This document shows positions 36,339 through 48,147 of a stretch of 64,000 bases of DNA, in pieces. The notes below the pieces were generated by a model that had not been told where the DNA came from, did not search any database, and saw nothing but the letters and a program-made list of their open reading frames with translations. This DNA comes from Cordia subcordata (Eukaryota; Streptophyta; Magnoliopsida; Boraginales; Cordiaceae). Numbering within the stretch: position 1 is the stretch's first letter; each line of letters begins with the position of its first letter. Made by a program: the position numbers and the translations under genes. The stretch is from contig JAPTOF010000002.1 of NCBI GenBank assembly GCA_028554755.1, forward strand, positions 27,771,001-27,835,000, given 5' to 3'.

Positions 36339-37633
36339 TTAAGCTTCAACAGGTTTTTCTAATGTCTCTGCAGAATTTGCTTCACTAGCCTGGTTTTGAG
36401 ATTGAGTAGTAGCTTTTGTTTCCTCCCTAAATCTTCTACTACGCGCCACTCGAATGGGTCTCCCCATGAACTCCTGCAAGCAAGAACCTTTTTACCACAT
36501 ATCTTTACAATAATCAAAATCCTCCAAAGTAATTTCACATAGCCAATCTGAAAAAGGCCTAGAAACACACTGCTAACTAATAGCACCAGAATGCATTAAT
36601 CCATTATATTCTCGAACAAAATATTACCTTCCCTTGGAATGCCACTAGTGCAGCCTCAGCCTCCGCCTTAGTATTAAATGAAACAAATCCATAACCAGCA
36701 GAGCCCCTTGGTTCCTCATGAAATATAATCTCAGCAGATACAACATTTCCTTTATCAGCATTAAAGAACTCCTTTAGGTCTTTGGCCCTCGCTTGAAATG
36801 GTAAATTAGCCACAAACAAGTTGTGTATCGGAACTGGTTTTGGCAGTGGTGGACTGGCAGGTTTCTTCTTTTTCGGCTTAGCCCAATTAAGCTTTAAAAC
36901 TCTACCCTGAAATTCCTATTACATAAGCATACATAACCTCCGTAAAACTGTCACCCTTTATTTCCACATAATCATAAAAATCAACAAAATTACACGAAAT
37001 AGTAAAATTCAATAATATGCTTACATACGATTCGAGCTTGTTGAAAGCTGCCAAAGCTTCCTCATGTGAACCCATTGTGACAAACGCTAAACCTCTGTTT
37101 CTAGTTTTGTTATACATCGAAAGCTTAACATGAAAACAACAACCGCAGCAACAAAATTACATCAATAAAAGAACAAAAGAAACCCCATTTTACAAAATCC
37201 AATCAAAAGCAAAACCCAGAAGTTATTTTACTCAATAAGTTTAAGAAACCCAAAAATATAAAGAAAGAAAAAAGCTTACCTCAATGTCAAGAACAGTACC
37301 ATATTTTTCGAAAAGAGGGCGAAGATCATCTGGGGTGCAGGTCCAGGGGACATTCTGCGCAAGCAATCTGGTTCTAGAAACTTCACCTTCTTCTTCATCT
37401 TCTTGGCCTCTTGCTATTGATTCTTGGGCTTGGGCCGAGGAGGTGGAAACCCGGAAGAGGAAAAGATTTGATTTTTGAGGTTTAAAAGATAGTGAAAGTG
37501 AGGGAATGGTGCGTGAGAAAATGGTGTTGAAGTTGGTGTGGGAAGGTTTGTGAAAGGGTAGGGAAGTGGGGTGGGATTGGTGAGAGTGGAGATTAGAGAT
37601 TGAGGGAGGATAAAGATGGTGAAGTAATGCCAT
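36339..37633 (-). CDS. Plastid-type ribonucleoprotein with two RRM domains
   Basis: Four exons (37633-37280, 37123-37025, 36915-36628, 36473-36339) give 876 bp, 291 residues. Residues 1 to about 65 are Ser/Pro/His-rich with almost no acidic residues, a likely plastid transit peptide, followed by an acidic stretch (EDEEEGE, 78-84) as in cp28/cp33-type proteins. RRM1 has RNP2 LLAQNV and RNP1 RGLAFVTM (128-135). RRM2 has RNP2 LFVANL (184-189) and RNP1 AGYGFVSF. A Lys/Pro-rich linker (KPKKKKPASPP) joins them. Such proteins bind plastid mRNAs and act in stability, processing or editing. The closest remembered type is the '33 kDa ribonucleoprotein'-like group (Arabidopsis At2g35410-like), not certain enough for a symbol. 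Introns of 91-156 bp are canonical. Confidence 0.9.
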
Positions 37634-38129
37634 TTTGGGGGCTTATTTCAATCTCTCTCTCAGTGTTTAGACTGCAAAAGGATTTTGCTTATTGCTTATA
37701 TGAAATTGAAGTGTAGGAAACAGAGGAAGGGTGGCCGGTACTGGGAGGGGGAACGAACGAAAGATAAACTGGATAAGGTACGGCAACAAAGAAAAGATAT
37801 TTAGGAGTATTTTTTTCACTTTGACTTAACAAGCGGCCAAATGCGCTTATCAGTAAATCTGGCATACTTCGTAAAGGGGGAAAAAGAGACGAACCACATT
37901 ACTTACGTTTTGATTGTGTTAAGAGTTTGGTTTGAAATGTTGTGGGATTAATGAAATTCTCTTTTAATGAAATTAACTGGATTACCCAAAACCAAAGAAA
38001 AGAAAAGAGAACCAATTTCCACATATATGCAGGCAAAACGCGAAATCAATAATATCATCTAAACTTCTTTTCTTTTGGCTTATATTGGGAGGTTCGAATG
38101 GTATCCTACATATATGTGGAGAGGGAGTG

Positions 38130-38138
38130 CCACGTGTC
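38130..38138. promoter_or_regulatory. G-box / ABRE-like site
   Basis: CCACGTGTC contains the CACGTG core, about 500 bp upstream of the RRM gene start. bZIP and bHLH factors such as ABFs and PIFs bind this core. Single occurrence, function inferred only. Confidence 0.35.
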
Positions 38139-39425
38139 CTAAGCATGAAACGCATCGAACATGTAGGAACTCCCAAAGTTGAATGGGCGTGGGAAGAAGT
38201 TCGGATGTATGTTTCGGTCTTTTGAAGTTACAGTCGCTATAAATAACTTGAAATTGTTGGAGGAGAAAAGTTTAAAAACGCAACAAGGACGGTGTGATGA
38301 CAATGCCAGCACTCTAGTAAGTCTAGCGAGCTGGCACCCTATGAACCAAATAGCTACCTAGGCCAACCTTAATTTAATATAAGGATAGTAAAAACAATGA
38401 TTATTATATCATCAAACTCTCTCACAAGTTATAAATAACACTATCCATGCAATTGCAAAGGAATACAGTCATCATTCCTTCTCCTTCCAAGTTCACCTCT
38501 ACAATTTACTAACTTAAGTGTCAAGTCCACTCGGGGGACAAAGTCCCACCATAGTCTTCTTTATTGTAAAGCCCTGGCGACCGGAACAATTCTAATGAAG
38601 ATTGGGCTTTATCAAGTACTAATACTAACATGTAATGTGCTTATAAGCTTTTCCTAGGACACCTTTACGATGCCTGTTGTGAGGCCAACTTTAAGTGCTC
38701 CCGTTTAGTTTAGGGCGGAAGCTGTCTTTTTGCTCGATAAGGATTTGGAGTTCCATGTTGCTTCTTGCTAAATACTGGAGCTAAGTAAAACAAATCCAGC
38801 GGAATTTTGTCACTACTGGTGCAGTGAACCGTTTGTCCTACATAGCTCTAGTGTTACACATCCGAACAGATGCCACATCAACAATTTTCGCCCCAACAAC
38901 GAAATGTTGAATTCTATAACTGCAAAAGTCACTTTTCATGGCAAGAAACCCAGTTCCAACGTTGTCCTCCAGGAAAATTTTCAGCAGGAAATACGTAATC
39001 TCATAGATATCCAGACATATTAGTTGACAATAAACATTCCACAAACAAACATATAATAATGCAGATTTGCAGCGTGTAAATGCACAGAACAAGCAGAGAG
39101 AAAGAGACAGAGAGAAGCAAACAACTATGTTGATTAGTTAGCAAACTATGATTTAAGTCTACCTATTGAGTATTGGGTCATCACAGAAGCCTCGCAGCAA
39201 CTTCAAAGTCCTTTGGAAGAGGATAGGAGAGGGGTGACCCACCCAAGGGTCGTTCTAGAACTGGTCTTGGCCTCCCTTGGAAAAAAAAAAGAAAAAAAGA
39301 AGAAGAAGAAGAAACGGGGAGAGATCTAAATGTCACTCTGCTTTTACTCACAAATTTACCAGAATATGGTTACACTGAGTAAGAAAGTTTAGTAAAAAAA
39401 TTACAGAGTTAGTAATAAAGTTTCT
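38139..39425. other. Intergenic, no gene recognised
   Basis: Spacer between the RRM gene promoter and the 3' end of the coiled-coil gene. It holds a purine-rich run (GAAGAA)n near 39281-39315 and no supported coding sequence. Confidence 0.55.
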
Positions 39426-42400
39426 CTACTTTTTGTGCATTCTAGCTTCAGGAGAGTTGTGTTGCAACGGTGATAGTGGCTGCCTTACTGAATCACCAGC
39501 ACCAAAATCGATTTTCTTCTCAACTGGGCTGCTGGTCAACTTAGAGCTAGACTTTCTTTTGTTGCCCTGCAAGCAAGTTGAAAACGTTACATATATGCAT
39601 AAAATGTAGTCATATTGTGAACCAAATAGAATAGACCTATTCTCTTGCCATTGCTCACCTTCATAGAAGCACTATTTGAGTGCTGTCCACCAGAACCAGG
39701 AGTACATTTCTCTCTGTGGCATTGCATCATTAAACGCTTATTTTCCTCGTCCAAAATGTTGTTCTCTTCGAACAAGACTTTGACCTAAGAAAGATAAAAA
39801 TTCTCGGTTATTGCTAAATGACATAAGGCCAGACATGAAATCATCCACTAAACTACTCACCTCCTCTTCAGCTCTGTGAAGGTTTATCCTAAGGTGTTCT
39901 TTATCTTTCTGCAGCGATTTGACCTCAGCAACCAACGCAAGAACCTGGAGAGCATATGGGCTCAAGCTATGAAAGAAAAATAGGCAATTGTAGCTGAAAG
40001 TTAGGGACCCAATGCAAGCACTTGCATAATCACATTTCAATAACAAGATAAAAATAATTTTAATCTCACTTATTCTGCCTGCTGAGCAATCTTTGGCAGA
40101 GTTCTACTCCACTATTTGCCTCCAAAAACGCACGTGCTGTAGATGCAATATCAACTCTGTCAATGATTGTTGACAACAGTGACTCGACTAATGCTCGTCC
40201 TTCATAAGCATCCTCCCTAGGTGCATCAACCTTAAGACATGACACAAACATGAATATGCAGTAGAAAATGGAATTGGCAGCTTGTTGAAATACAACTGCA
40301 AATAAAAAAGATCCCTGTGGAAAAAGGTGTAATTAGTAATATTCTTTCAACCAAATATCAACTTAGCACGACCTGTGATTGCCTCAGTATTATGAGAACA
40401 TCAAGCAGGGAAATAGGAGGGACATGATATATTTTGTTCAAGTAGGTGCAAATGAATCACTTAAAAACACAATTTCTTTCTAGTAGGTGCAAATGAATTC
40501 ACTTTAAAACAGAATAATAATTAAAAAAAAAAAAGGAGTACGAGTTGATTTTAGAAGAATAAAACATCTCATTATGCAATAAATCATGGTGCAAGAAAAC
40601 TGTACTCAGGTTGACAATGATCGGTTATTGAACTACATAATAAATGTACAACAGATAATTCTAGAAGTTTCAATTATCCCGAGCAACGAATGATTATTTG
40701 CATTTAGATAATTGGTAATGGTCAGAGTATCCAAGCATATTTCCCCGAGCTACACTTAATAAATTGACACATCACAGGAGAAACCACAATAGAACATCAT
40801 ATCTAGCAATGCATGGCACAATTATTTATATAAGCCATATGTGAGAAGGCATGGAACTCTGAGAGAGAGGAACAAAGTAAATGAGTAAGATAGGTAGATG
40901 TATGGATGGATAGATAGATAGGAAAGAGAGACAGAGAGACACACAGAGAGTGAAAGAGAGGTAATGACTGTAAAAGCTAAAAATAAGACAGACCTGGCCT
41001 CTAGCGCTGAATACATATGAGAAGCATTAGTGACTAGCTATTGGCTATAAATCCGGGATATTCAAAACCAGAGAGAAGATTTGACAAAAATATACATGAA
41101 GCATAAGGCAATTCAGATAACAATTCAAGGAAATTTTGACAAATCAATTTAATTATGAGACAGAATCAGACCTCCTAAATCAAAAAGAATCCATGATCCA
41201 TGTGATCAAAGCTTGGGTTTTATGAGTTCATCAATACAATTTGGCTTTAATAACTCAAGGCTTTTTCTAGTGCTTAGTATGATAACCAATTTGATAAAAT
41301 GTCTCATTTTTGTGAAACCACCTTCCCAATAATTTGCCGTTAGATACAATGAAAAGCCCTTCCCAATAATTTGCCGTTAGATACAATGAAAAGCCCTGCA
41401 AAAGACGGCCAGTCTTGCATGAACCTATTCGACATTTCATTCAGCTCCATGCGACCGTTAGATACAATGAAAAGCCCCGCAAAAGACGGCCACCCTAGTC
41501 TTGCATGAACCTATTCGACATTTGATTCGGCTCCATGCGACAATGAGTTCATGGGGCAGTGGAAGGTCCCCCCCGCCGCCCAAAAAAGAGGGGGAAAAAA
41601 GAGTAACCATACATATGATATTCTCGTGTTCAGACAAACTTCAACTTCTAAATCTGCCACTAGCTCTAACCATATCAACCCTTGAAGTGCAATTACAAGA
41701 TTAAAAAGTCCGTAGCTGAGTCCTATTTGCAGAAGCTACTCACCACCTAGTTCAAACTACCATTTCCAATTCACATGCAAATCAATTAGTGCAAACTACT
41801 ATCTCTGATTCACATACAAATTTAATTAGTGCAAGCAAACAGGTGAATTGCGTTAGACAAAGGATACTCAGCCATATTTCATTGATTGACAATTTGACAT
41901 GACAACACAAAAGGAAGCATATATCCAGTATTCATTACCTAGTCACTGGCATAAAGATTCATTGCCAAGTTTTCACCTTCCTTTCACCCTTCCTATTGCA
42001 ATGTGTTTGCTCAAGCAGTAATGAGTAAAAATTGGACCTTATTAAAGCACATTTTGTGTCAGAAACAACTAATGTATTCTCTGACCTACCAATATAATGA
42101 TGAAGAATCATTCCACCTCTGAAATTAGTACTTAGTTGTATCCTGTTGCTTATTCTGAATGAAACTCCAGCAAAAGCTCAAACAAGACTACCTATTTCTA
42201 TTCCAAAATTTTCAGAATATTCCCGACTTATATCTGCCAATCATATTGTCAGCCATTTGCTAAAATTCAGAGAACCAAATCTATCTGTTTAAATTTGCGT
42301 CCATGACCATTCAACCATCTACACCAACTTGACTATATTTTAAATTCACACAACATTAATGGTGATAGGTCTTAAATATATGAATGATGATATATAAAAC

Positions 42401-43208
42401 ACCTTCACCTTTCAAAGCAGACCCAAGTGTGGTCCTTCAGAAATTTTGTCCGATACTTCCCAAAACATTCATCTACCATAGGAAACTCTACATGTGCTTA
42501 TTTCACAGAATAATGCTCATATACAACTGATCATAAGTCATATCCATAGCCTCAAGAACAGCCATAAGGCCATCAACATAACCCAAACATCACATTACTC
42601 ATAACATTATCTACACCTTGTATACGGAATAACTCATAAACTCAAGCAAAGATTGAAATTTACCGATATCACCTCACACTGGTACTCGTAAAACTGCAAT
42701 TCCTCCTCCAATTTCCTAACCTCCTCCTCCAACTGACGGACCCGAGCCTCGGCCTCTTTTGCCCTCTCATCCGCCTCATTGCCAAAATCCATCAACGCCT
42801 CACGATCATGATCGTACAACGAACACTCCTTCTCCCACCTCTGACACTGCGCCAACAAATTACTACACTCCACCGCCAGTTTCTGGTTCTCCTCCACAAA
42901 CTTCTTCAGTGCCTGGGCATTCATACTCGACTCTGCCTATAAAAGAAACAATTTATAACAATATCAACTTAATAAAACCTTGAATTGAAACCATAAAAAT
43001 TGATTGCTTTTACAACCCTAGATCGTTCAATGATTTGATCCTTTTCTTTTAGCTTTGCTTGTAATGCAAAGTACTGATGGCGGAGGCGGAGGTAGGCGTC
43101 TTCGGCGGCCCGAAGCTTGAGTTCAAGAGTGTTTGAAGACACCGGGAGCCCAATCGATTGCTCGATCGATTCGCGTATGTAATCTTCGGTTTCTTGCGAA
43201 ATATCCAT
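39426..43208 (-). CDS. Coiled-coil protein of unknown function, six exons
   Basis: Exons 43208-43017, 42936-42664, 40230-40070, 39966-39861, 39784-39659 and 39566-39426 join in frame to 999 bp, 332 residues. The protein starts MDISQETEDYIRESIEQSIG. Most of residues 30-155 is predicted coiled coil (LKLRAAEDAYLRLRHQYFAL; ERAKEAEARVRQLEEEVRKL). A second helical part contains IASTARAFLEANSGVELCQ and KSLQKDKEHLRINLHRAEEE, then FEENNILDEENKRL. The Lys/Ser-rich tail ends HNSPEARMHKK. It resembles an uncharacterised plant-conserved coiled-coil family; no signal peptide or membrane segment. The first intron starts GTTGTA, a weak donor. The exon 2 donor could instead be GAG|GTGATA, ending at 42673. The 2.4-kb second intron holds a local duplication. 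Confidence 0.85.
41323..41542. repeat. Local tandem duplications in an intron
   Basis: A 37-bp unit starting TTCCCAATAATTTGCCGTTA is tandemly doubled (41323-41359, 41360-41396). A unit of about 80-85 bp containing AGACGGCC and CTTGCATGAACCTATTCGAC occurs twice (about 41374-41454 and 41456-41541). Both lie in the second intron of the coiled-coil gene. Confidence 0.85.
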
Positions 43209-44389
43209 TTTTGTCTCTTTTTTTCTTGAAATTTTTAAAAAAAACCCTAGATCGAAAAAAATTAAGCAATGCCTAAGCAAAATTTAGTGAAAGTGACAAA
43301 AAGTATGGTGAAAAATGTCTGAAAGAAGAGTGTAAAGAGAGGGAAGCGAGGGTTTTGGGTCGGGAATTTTTTAGGATATTTTGAGAATTTGAATTTGGGA
43401 ATGGGAGGGATAGCCGTTACGGCTTGGATTTACAGGGATTTAAATGGGCCGATTTGACGGGCTTATCATGGAATTGGAATGGGCTTGGGGAGATGGTTTC
43501 TGGGCTGGTACAGGGTTGACTATGAGATCTTCTTTTGAATGGTGCACAAGAAAGTTTAGACTATTGTATAATTATTAAGACAATGAATTTCTAGAGGTTT
43601 TACTATTAGACACGAGATAAACGAAATTGGTTAAGCTAACCATGCTTGTATGATTTTATGTCTTTATTTTTCTTTATGTGCGATTATATATTTTGGTAAA
43701 AATTAACCAAGATAGTCGAAATATTTACCATGAGATGATGGATAGGATAATTCGAACGCAATCCATCTTCTCTCCCCTAATAGTTGCAACATCAATTATA
43801 TTCGACCATGCTTCAAAAGACCAAAAGATATTATTTTTTTAGACAAGTAGTTTCCTTGTCAAGTAATTTTCTTGCAAACAAAGGGACCCTTTGTGGTCCA
43901 ACCTCATACATTTACCCAAACTGGAAGAAATATCTCTAACAAGTGCCAGCATTGAGTAATATTTTGCTCAATTTGGTATAATTTCTCAACGATTAGGACA
44001 CATTTTAAGTGCAGAAAGAGGTTTCATACCTATTTTAAATTTATAAAAAGATAAAATAGTATTTATAACTATTTGAATCTTACTTCTTTCTCTTAAAATT
44101 TATAATCGTAATAAAATAATGTAAACAATTAAAATTTACTGGAATCCCACTTCCTACTCTTAAAATTTTGCCATTAACATCTCGTTTGGATTGAATGGAG
44201 TGGGGCAAAAGGAAAGGGAAAGGAGGGATATTTTTAATCCTTTCCTTTGCTTAGTTAGAAGGTATTAGGACGCCCAAATTTGGGGTCATTTGGAGAGGAG
44301 AGAATTTATTATTTTATTTTATTATTATTTTTTTTGGTGGCTGGGAAAGTAAGTAAGGTATCATTAAGCTCAACAAAACAATTTACAAA
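43209..44389. other. Promoter side of the coiled-coil gene and spacer
   Basis: 5' flank of the coiled-coil gene, then AT-rich DNA. A block starting CTCGTTTGGATTGAATGGAG (from about 44181) resembles fragments of foldback elements. No gene. Confidence 0.5.
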
Positions 44390-44775
44390 ACAACTTTTTA
44401 ACTTAAGATTTCTCCTAAACTCCACCTAGTTGTAATAATGATGTTTTGTTCATTACAGATGTATATCCTACCACTAATAGCCTTCACTCTAACTATGCTG
44501 AAATTTTTTTCAAAAGCATGCTACTCTGTTAAAAATTCGCCACAATGAATCTTCTAATTTCTCTCATACCATAGCTCTGCAACAATAGCCCGAAACACTA
44601 GCTTGAATAATGTAGCTTGCAAGCCCTTATCGTTCCCAAACTTGTTTCCCCAAATACCCACTTCATCCCAACTCAAACATAGGAAATGCGAGAATCTCTT
44701 TCCTATTCTCTTAGCCATCCCACAATCGAAGAAAAATATGCTAACGGTCTTTCCTTTAAATCCAAACACATTGTA
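44390..44775 (-). mobile_element. Fragment of a LINE-type (non-LTR) retrotransposon
   Basis: The minus strand reads FFFDCGMAKRIGKRFSHFL, then LFKLVFRAIVAELWYERN, then a stop and KIHCGEFLTE. These are the motifs at the C-terminal end of plant LINE ORF2 proteins (zf-RVT region, with the W-ERN box). The fragment covers about 130 codons, with in-frame stops, and no adjoining reverse transcriptase is visible. An old 5'-truncated copy. Confidence 0.65.
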
Positions 44776-46030
44776 AGCCTACCAATTAGCACCACTATCA
44801 CCACCACTCAATGCTATTTTTGGTCCAACCACCTTCTTCATTAACCACCACCGACCTCCATGAACACCGTAGCCGGAGGACCACCAATGACAAGACATCA
44901 CTTAAAGTATAAAATGCACCCACAGGACAAAGATGGCGGTTTAATATAATTAATAATTGCAGAATATTAATGTGACCTCTTGGTTTAATATAAAATCCAT
45001 GTAGCTCACTTTCATAATTTGATTATGCATGGAGTCTCACCACCTGAGTAAACATATTCTTTCAAATTTATTTCCAACTTTATAAGATGGGTGGATTTGG
45101 CCACAAGTCGATAAATTTGTAAACTAGTTCATATTATGTGGTGATCTTTTCTTGTTTTTCGAATCACTCACTAATTAATTTCTATTCTATTTTACTTACT
45201 TTATTAATTTTCCACTTCATTTACTATATCTTTTCAATTTGAATCACCATAGTGAACAATAAGATTGATAAGATTGGGGCTGGTCTTCCAATCGGTGTCG
45301 CCCTCTACACCCCTCATACAACAAAGTCAAAAAATTATGCTGGTCTATTTTTTTTTAAGGGGGCAAAAATTGGGTGGTACGGTTGGAAGAGTTTTTGATA
45401 AGATTTATTTATCTTTACCATTAATGGGACCTATACGTCTGTCAATTGTCGTAGGCTGCTGCCCTTTTCAGGAGTAATTGAGAATGAGATATTATATTTC
45501 TCAAGTTAGGATTCGCAGTTTCCTTTGCTTTTTTTTCCCGAAAATGTCACATCGAAAGTTAGCAACAAAGTGGTGGAAAATTTATATACTCGTGATATTT
45601 AATCACTCATGGCATGATTTAATTTTTCATACAATGAGATTGGATTGAGATCTGATATCAATGTGATATTTAAGAAGTAATATGAAACTCGAGTAATTAA
45701 GAAGTAAAATTAGGACCGCAAGCTGACAAAAAGATTTAAGATGAGAATATTATGCAGTTTGGAAAAGGAATATAACGAGGCACAGATAAAGATATACACA
45801 AGCAAATTAAAAGAATCTTGGAATTAACTACCACCATTAATACAACAATAATCCAACTTGTAATTTTGAGAGAGAGATATTCATAAATATTATGAGTAAG
45901 ACTGCAGCAAGAAGCACTTGCATAGAATTTACAAATTAAAAATTAAAAACTCTGCATGTCAATCTCATCCTATCTACTCTCTCGCCAACTACCATCTCAT
46001 CCGTTCATTAATATGAGTTGGCCTATTTGT
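44776..46030. other. Intergenic, no gene recognised
   Basis: AT-rich DNA between the LINE fragment and the 3' end of the first gene of the tandem family. It presumably holds that gene's 3' UTR near 46030. Confidence 0.55.
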
Positions 46031-48047
46031 TTACTTCTGATCCGTGGTCGCTTTTGGTGGCTGCTTGCTGGTTGTCTCCACCAGGAAGTCTTCAACCTTG
46101 TTGCTTACTTCTTCTACCTGAAATTTCAAATCCAAAACATGAACATCACTATATTATAAACAGTTTCAAGATTAGAATTAAATGTATTGATGTCTCACAT
46201 AGTTTGTCTAAAATACACCGTTGCTATATATACTTTCTAAAATAACTAAATCCTTTACATTTTCTGTAATGTACCATATCGGTCGTATTGTTAGAAAACT
46301 CGACAAACATGACAAAGTTCGTCTTGTGATCTGTATACAATCATATTTTTCCTTTATCGTAAATTATTTGAGTAGAAAACACACCACAACCCCTTGTGAT
46401 TTATTTCAAATACACAAGTGCCCCTTGTGATCTAAAAAAAAACACAGCTCATAATCCACTTTCCCCCATTTTTTAACATTTCTCGTTAACACTATTAGCG
46501 AAAGAAATTTGACAATTGGGCTCCGTGGCGTGTAATGCTATTATGCAAAGCATAGGGAAATTTTTTATTATTTTAGGAAAAAAAAAAAGACAAAAAATAC
46601 CGGTGTATATTGGACAAATTATAAGGGCACTAATACATTTGTCCCTCATGATTCTCCAACGATCTTGTGTTTCTGAACTAGTGGGAAACTAAAAAAAAAA
46701 AAAAGTACTTTGCAGGTGGGCATTGTTTAAAGTTTAAGTAATAATTCTTAAGTTAATCGTATCAGATCATATGCGTTCGAGACTTTGTCGTGCTTAATAA
46801 AAAAGTAAATGTTTCGGCCAAACCAATTGAGGTAATTAAAGAAGATATCACTTTGAATGGGTCAAGAGTGCAATGCGCAGTAAGCGATTTAACAAAATAA
46901 ACAAAAGTCAAATATATAGTTCGGCAAAGAAACCTTGTCCATGAGATCTTCAACTTTCTGGGCCTCCTTGGAGGTTGCTTCTGCAATGTCCTCAACTTTA
47001 TCCACTATATTCTTGAGGGTGCCGTCGGGAAGTTTCTCCATCATCTCATCTGCCGCCTTGTCGATCCCATCCGCCACCTTCCCCACCGTGTCTGCTATGC
47101 TCTCCACCGTCTCCGCCACCGCTTCAACTTGGTCTACAACAAGTTCACATGGACAGATGCTCAACTAGACCATTCACACACACACACACACACACACATA
47201 TATGACAACAAAAATTAAATCACCAAAACACAGGCTTGCAAATGTAAATAGAAAGATGCAGCTCATATGTAACTTACTTGTGAGATTGATTAGCCTTTGG
47301 ATCGCAAATGGTAGTGCTACCAGCAAACACCCCACCCATGCAAACCTGTATTCCGACATTGTCTTCATTAGATTTGCTGCAAGATTCAAGAAGAAAGAGT
47401 CATTCTAAGGGCCGCGTTTGGATTGATTTTCCTTTTTCTTGAAAAAAAAAAAAAACTTTTTCCCAAAAAAAAAAAGCACCTCATGTTTTAGATAATATTT
47501 CGACTAGATTTTAGAAAAATGGAAAGACAGCGAAAATTTCGGCTTCTCACAGAAATATTTTTCTAAAAAGTTGAAGGAAAAAAAAAGCGTTTTCAAAACA
47601 GAATCAATCCAGACGAGTCCGAAGCTTCATTCTTTCTACATACAGTAAGCTTGTATATACCATGGAGTATCAGCAGGCAAGAATGGGAGGAAGGAGGCAA
47701 CTGCTTCAGGAGTGGCATAAACAGCCAAGTCCCTGCATTTGTAGAAGCTTCCATAAGTCATCAGACCTTAAGAAATGTAAAATCCAATATATATACATAG
47801 ACAGTTTGATGTATGAAATTCTCGTTACACGTAACCTTTTTAATCTTTGTTGGTCAGTAGTTGGTGGTCTCTGGTTGATTCTCAAAGATTGGAGAACCCC
47901 ATTACCAGCAAATGAGCTTCTATTTTGGTGTTTGGACAGGAGTGCTATTTGACATAATGGATCAAAAGCATGAGCTTGGAATGTCTTAGAGGGCTTGGTA
48001 TGGTGGAGGGTAGTGAAATTGCAAGAAAGAAAGGATGTTGATGCCAT
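46031..48047 (-). CDS. Tandem family gene 1: plastid-targeted, one TM segment, amphipathic helix
   Basis: Five exons: 48047-47836, 47732-47661, 47345-47278, 47133-46934, 46117-46031 (639 bp, 212 residues). Residues 1-70 look like a transit peptide (MASTSFLSCNFTTLHH..., Ser/Thr-rich, few acidic residues). Residues 72-94 include LAVYATPEAVASFLPFLPAD. A hydrophobic segment follows (FAWVGCLLVALPFAIQRLI, 96-114). Residues 118-184 form one long, charged amphipathic helix with VEAVAETVESIADTVGKVAD and the motif KLPDGTLK. The tail ends DQK. Exon 3 needs the acceptor ACAG|GTTTG at 47345; an upstream GCAG would shift the frame. Intron 2 holds a foldback element. It is paralogous to the genes at 52094 and 57934. 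I recognise no described function; plastid membrane location is inferred from targeting and hydrophobicity. Confidence 0.82.
47409..47620. mobile_element. Foldback (MITE-like) element in intron 2 of family gene 1
   Basis: CGCGTTTGGATTGATTTT near the left end is matched in inverted orientation by AACAGAATCAATCCAGACGAG at the right end, with A/T-rich, partly self-complementary sequence between (TTTTCTTGAAAAA, TTTTTCCC). Confidence 0.65.
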
Positions 48048-48140
48048 GATGATGATAATTTAGCTTTCAAGATCTGCAGTTGATTTGAAATCTTTTGAAT
48101 AAATTGTACATGTTCTTGCCAACAAAAAGTAGGTTGAGTT

Positions 48141-48147
48141 TATAAAC
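48141..48147 (-). promoter_or_regulatory. TATA box of family gene 1
   Basis: On the minus strand GTTTATAAACTC, about 95 bp upstream of the ATG at 48047. On the + strand at 48165-48173 AAAATATCT matches the evening-element consensus; a single chance match is possible. Confidence 0.55.

Noticed and set aside
46380..46435. Repeat of CCCCTTGTGAT blocks as a possible transposon end
   Set aside because: Two short copies resembling a common dispersed plant repeat; no borders could be defined.
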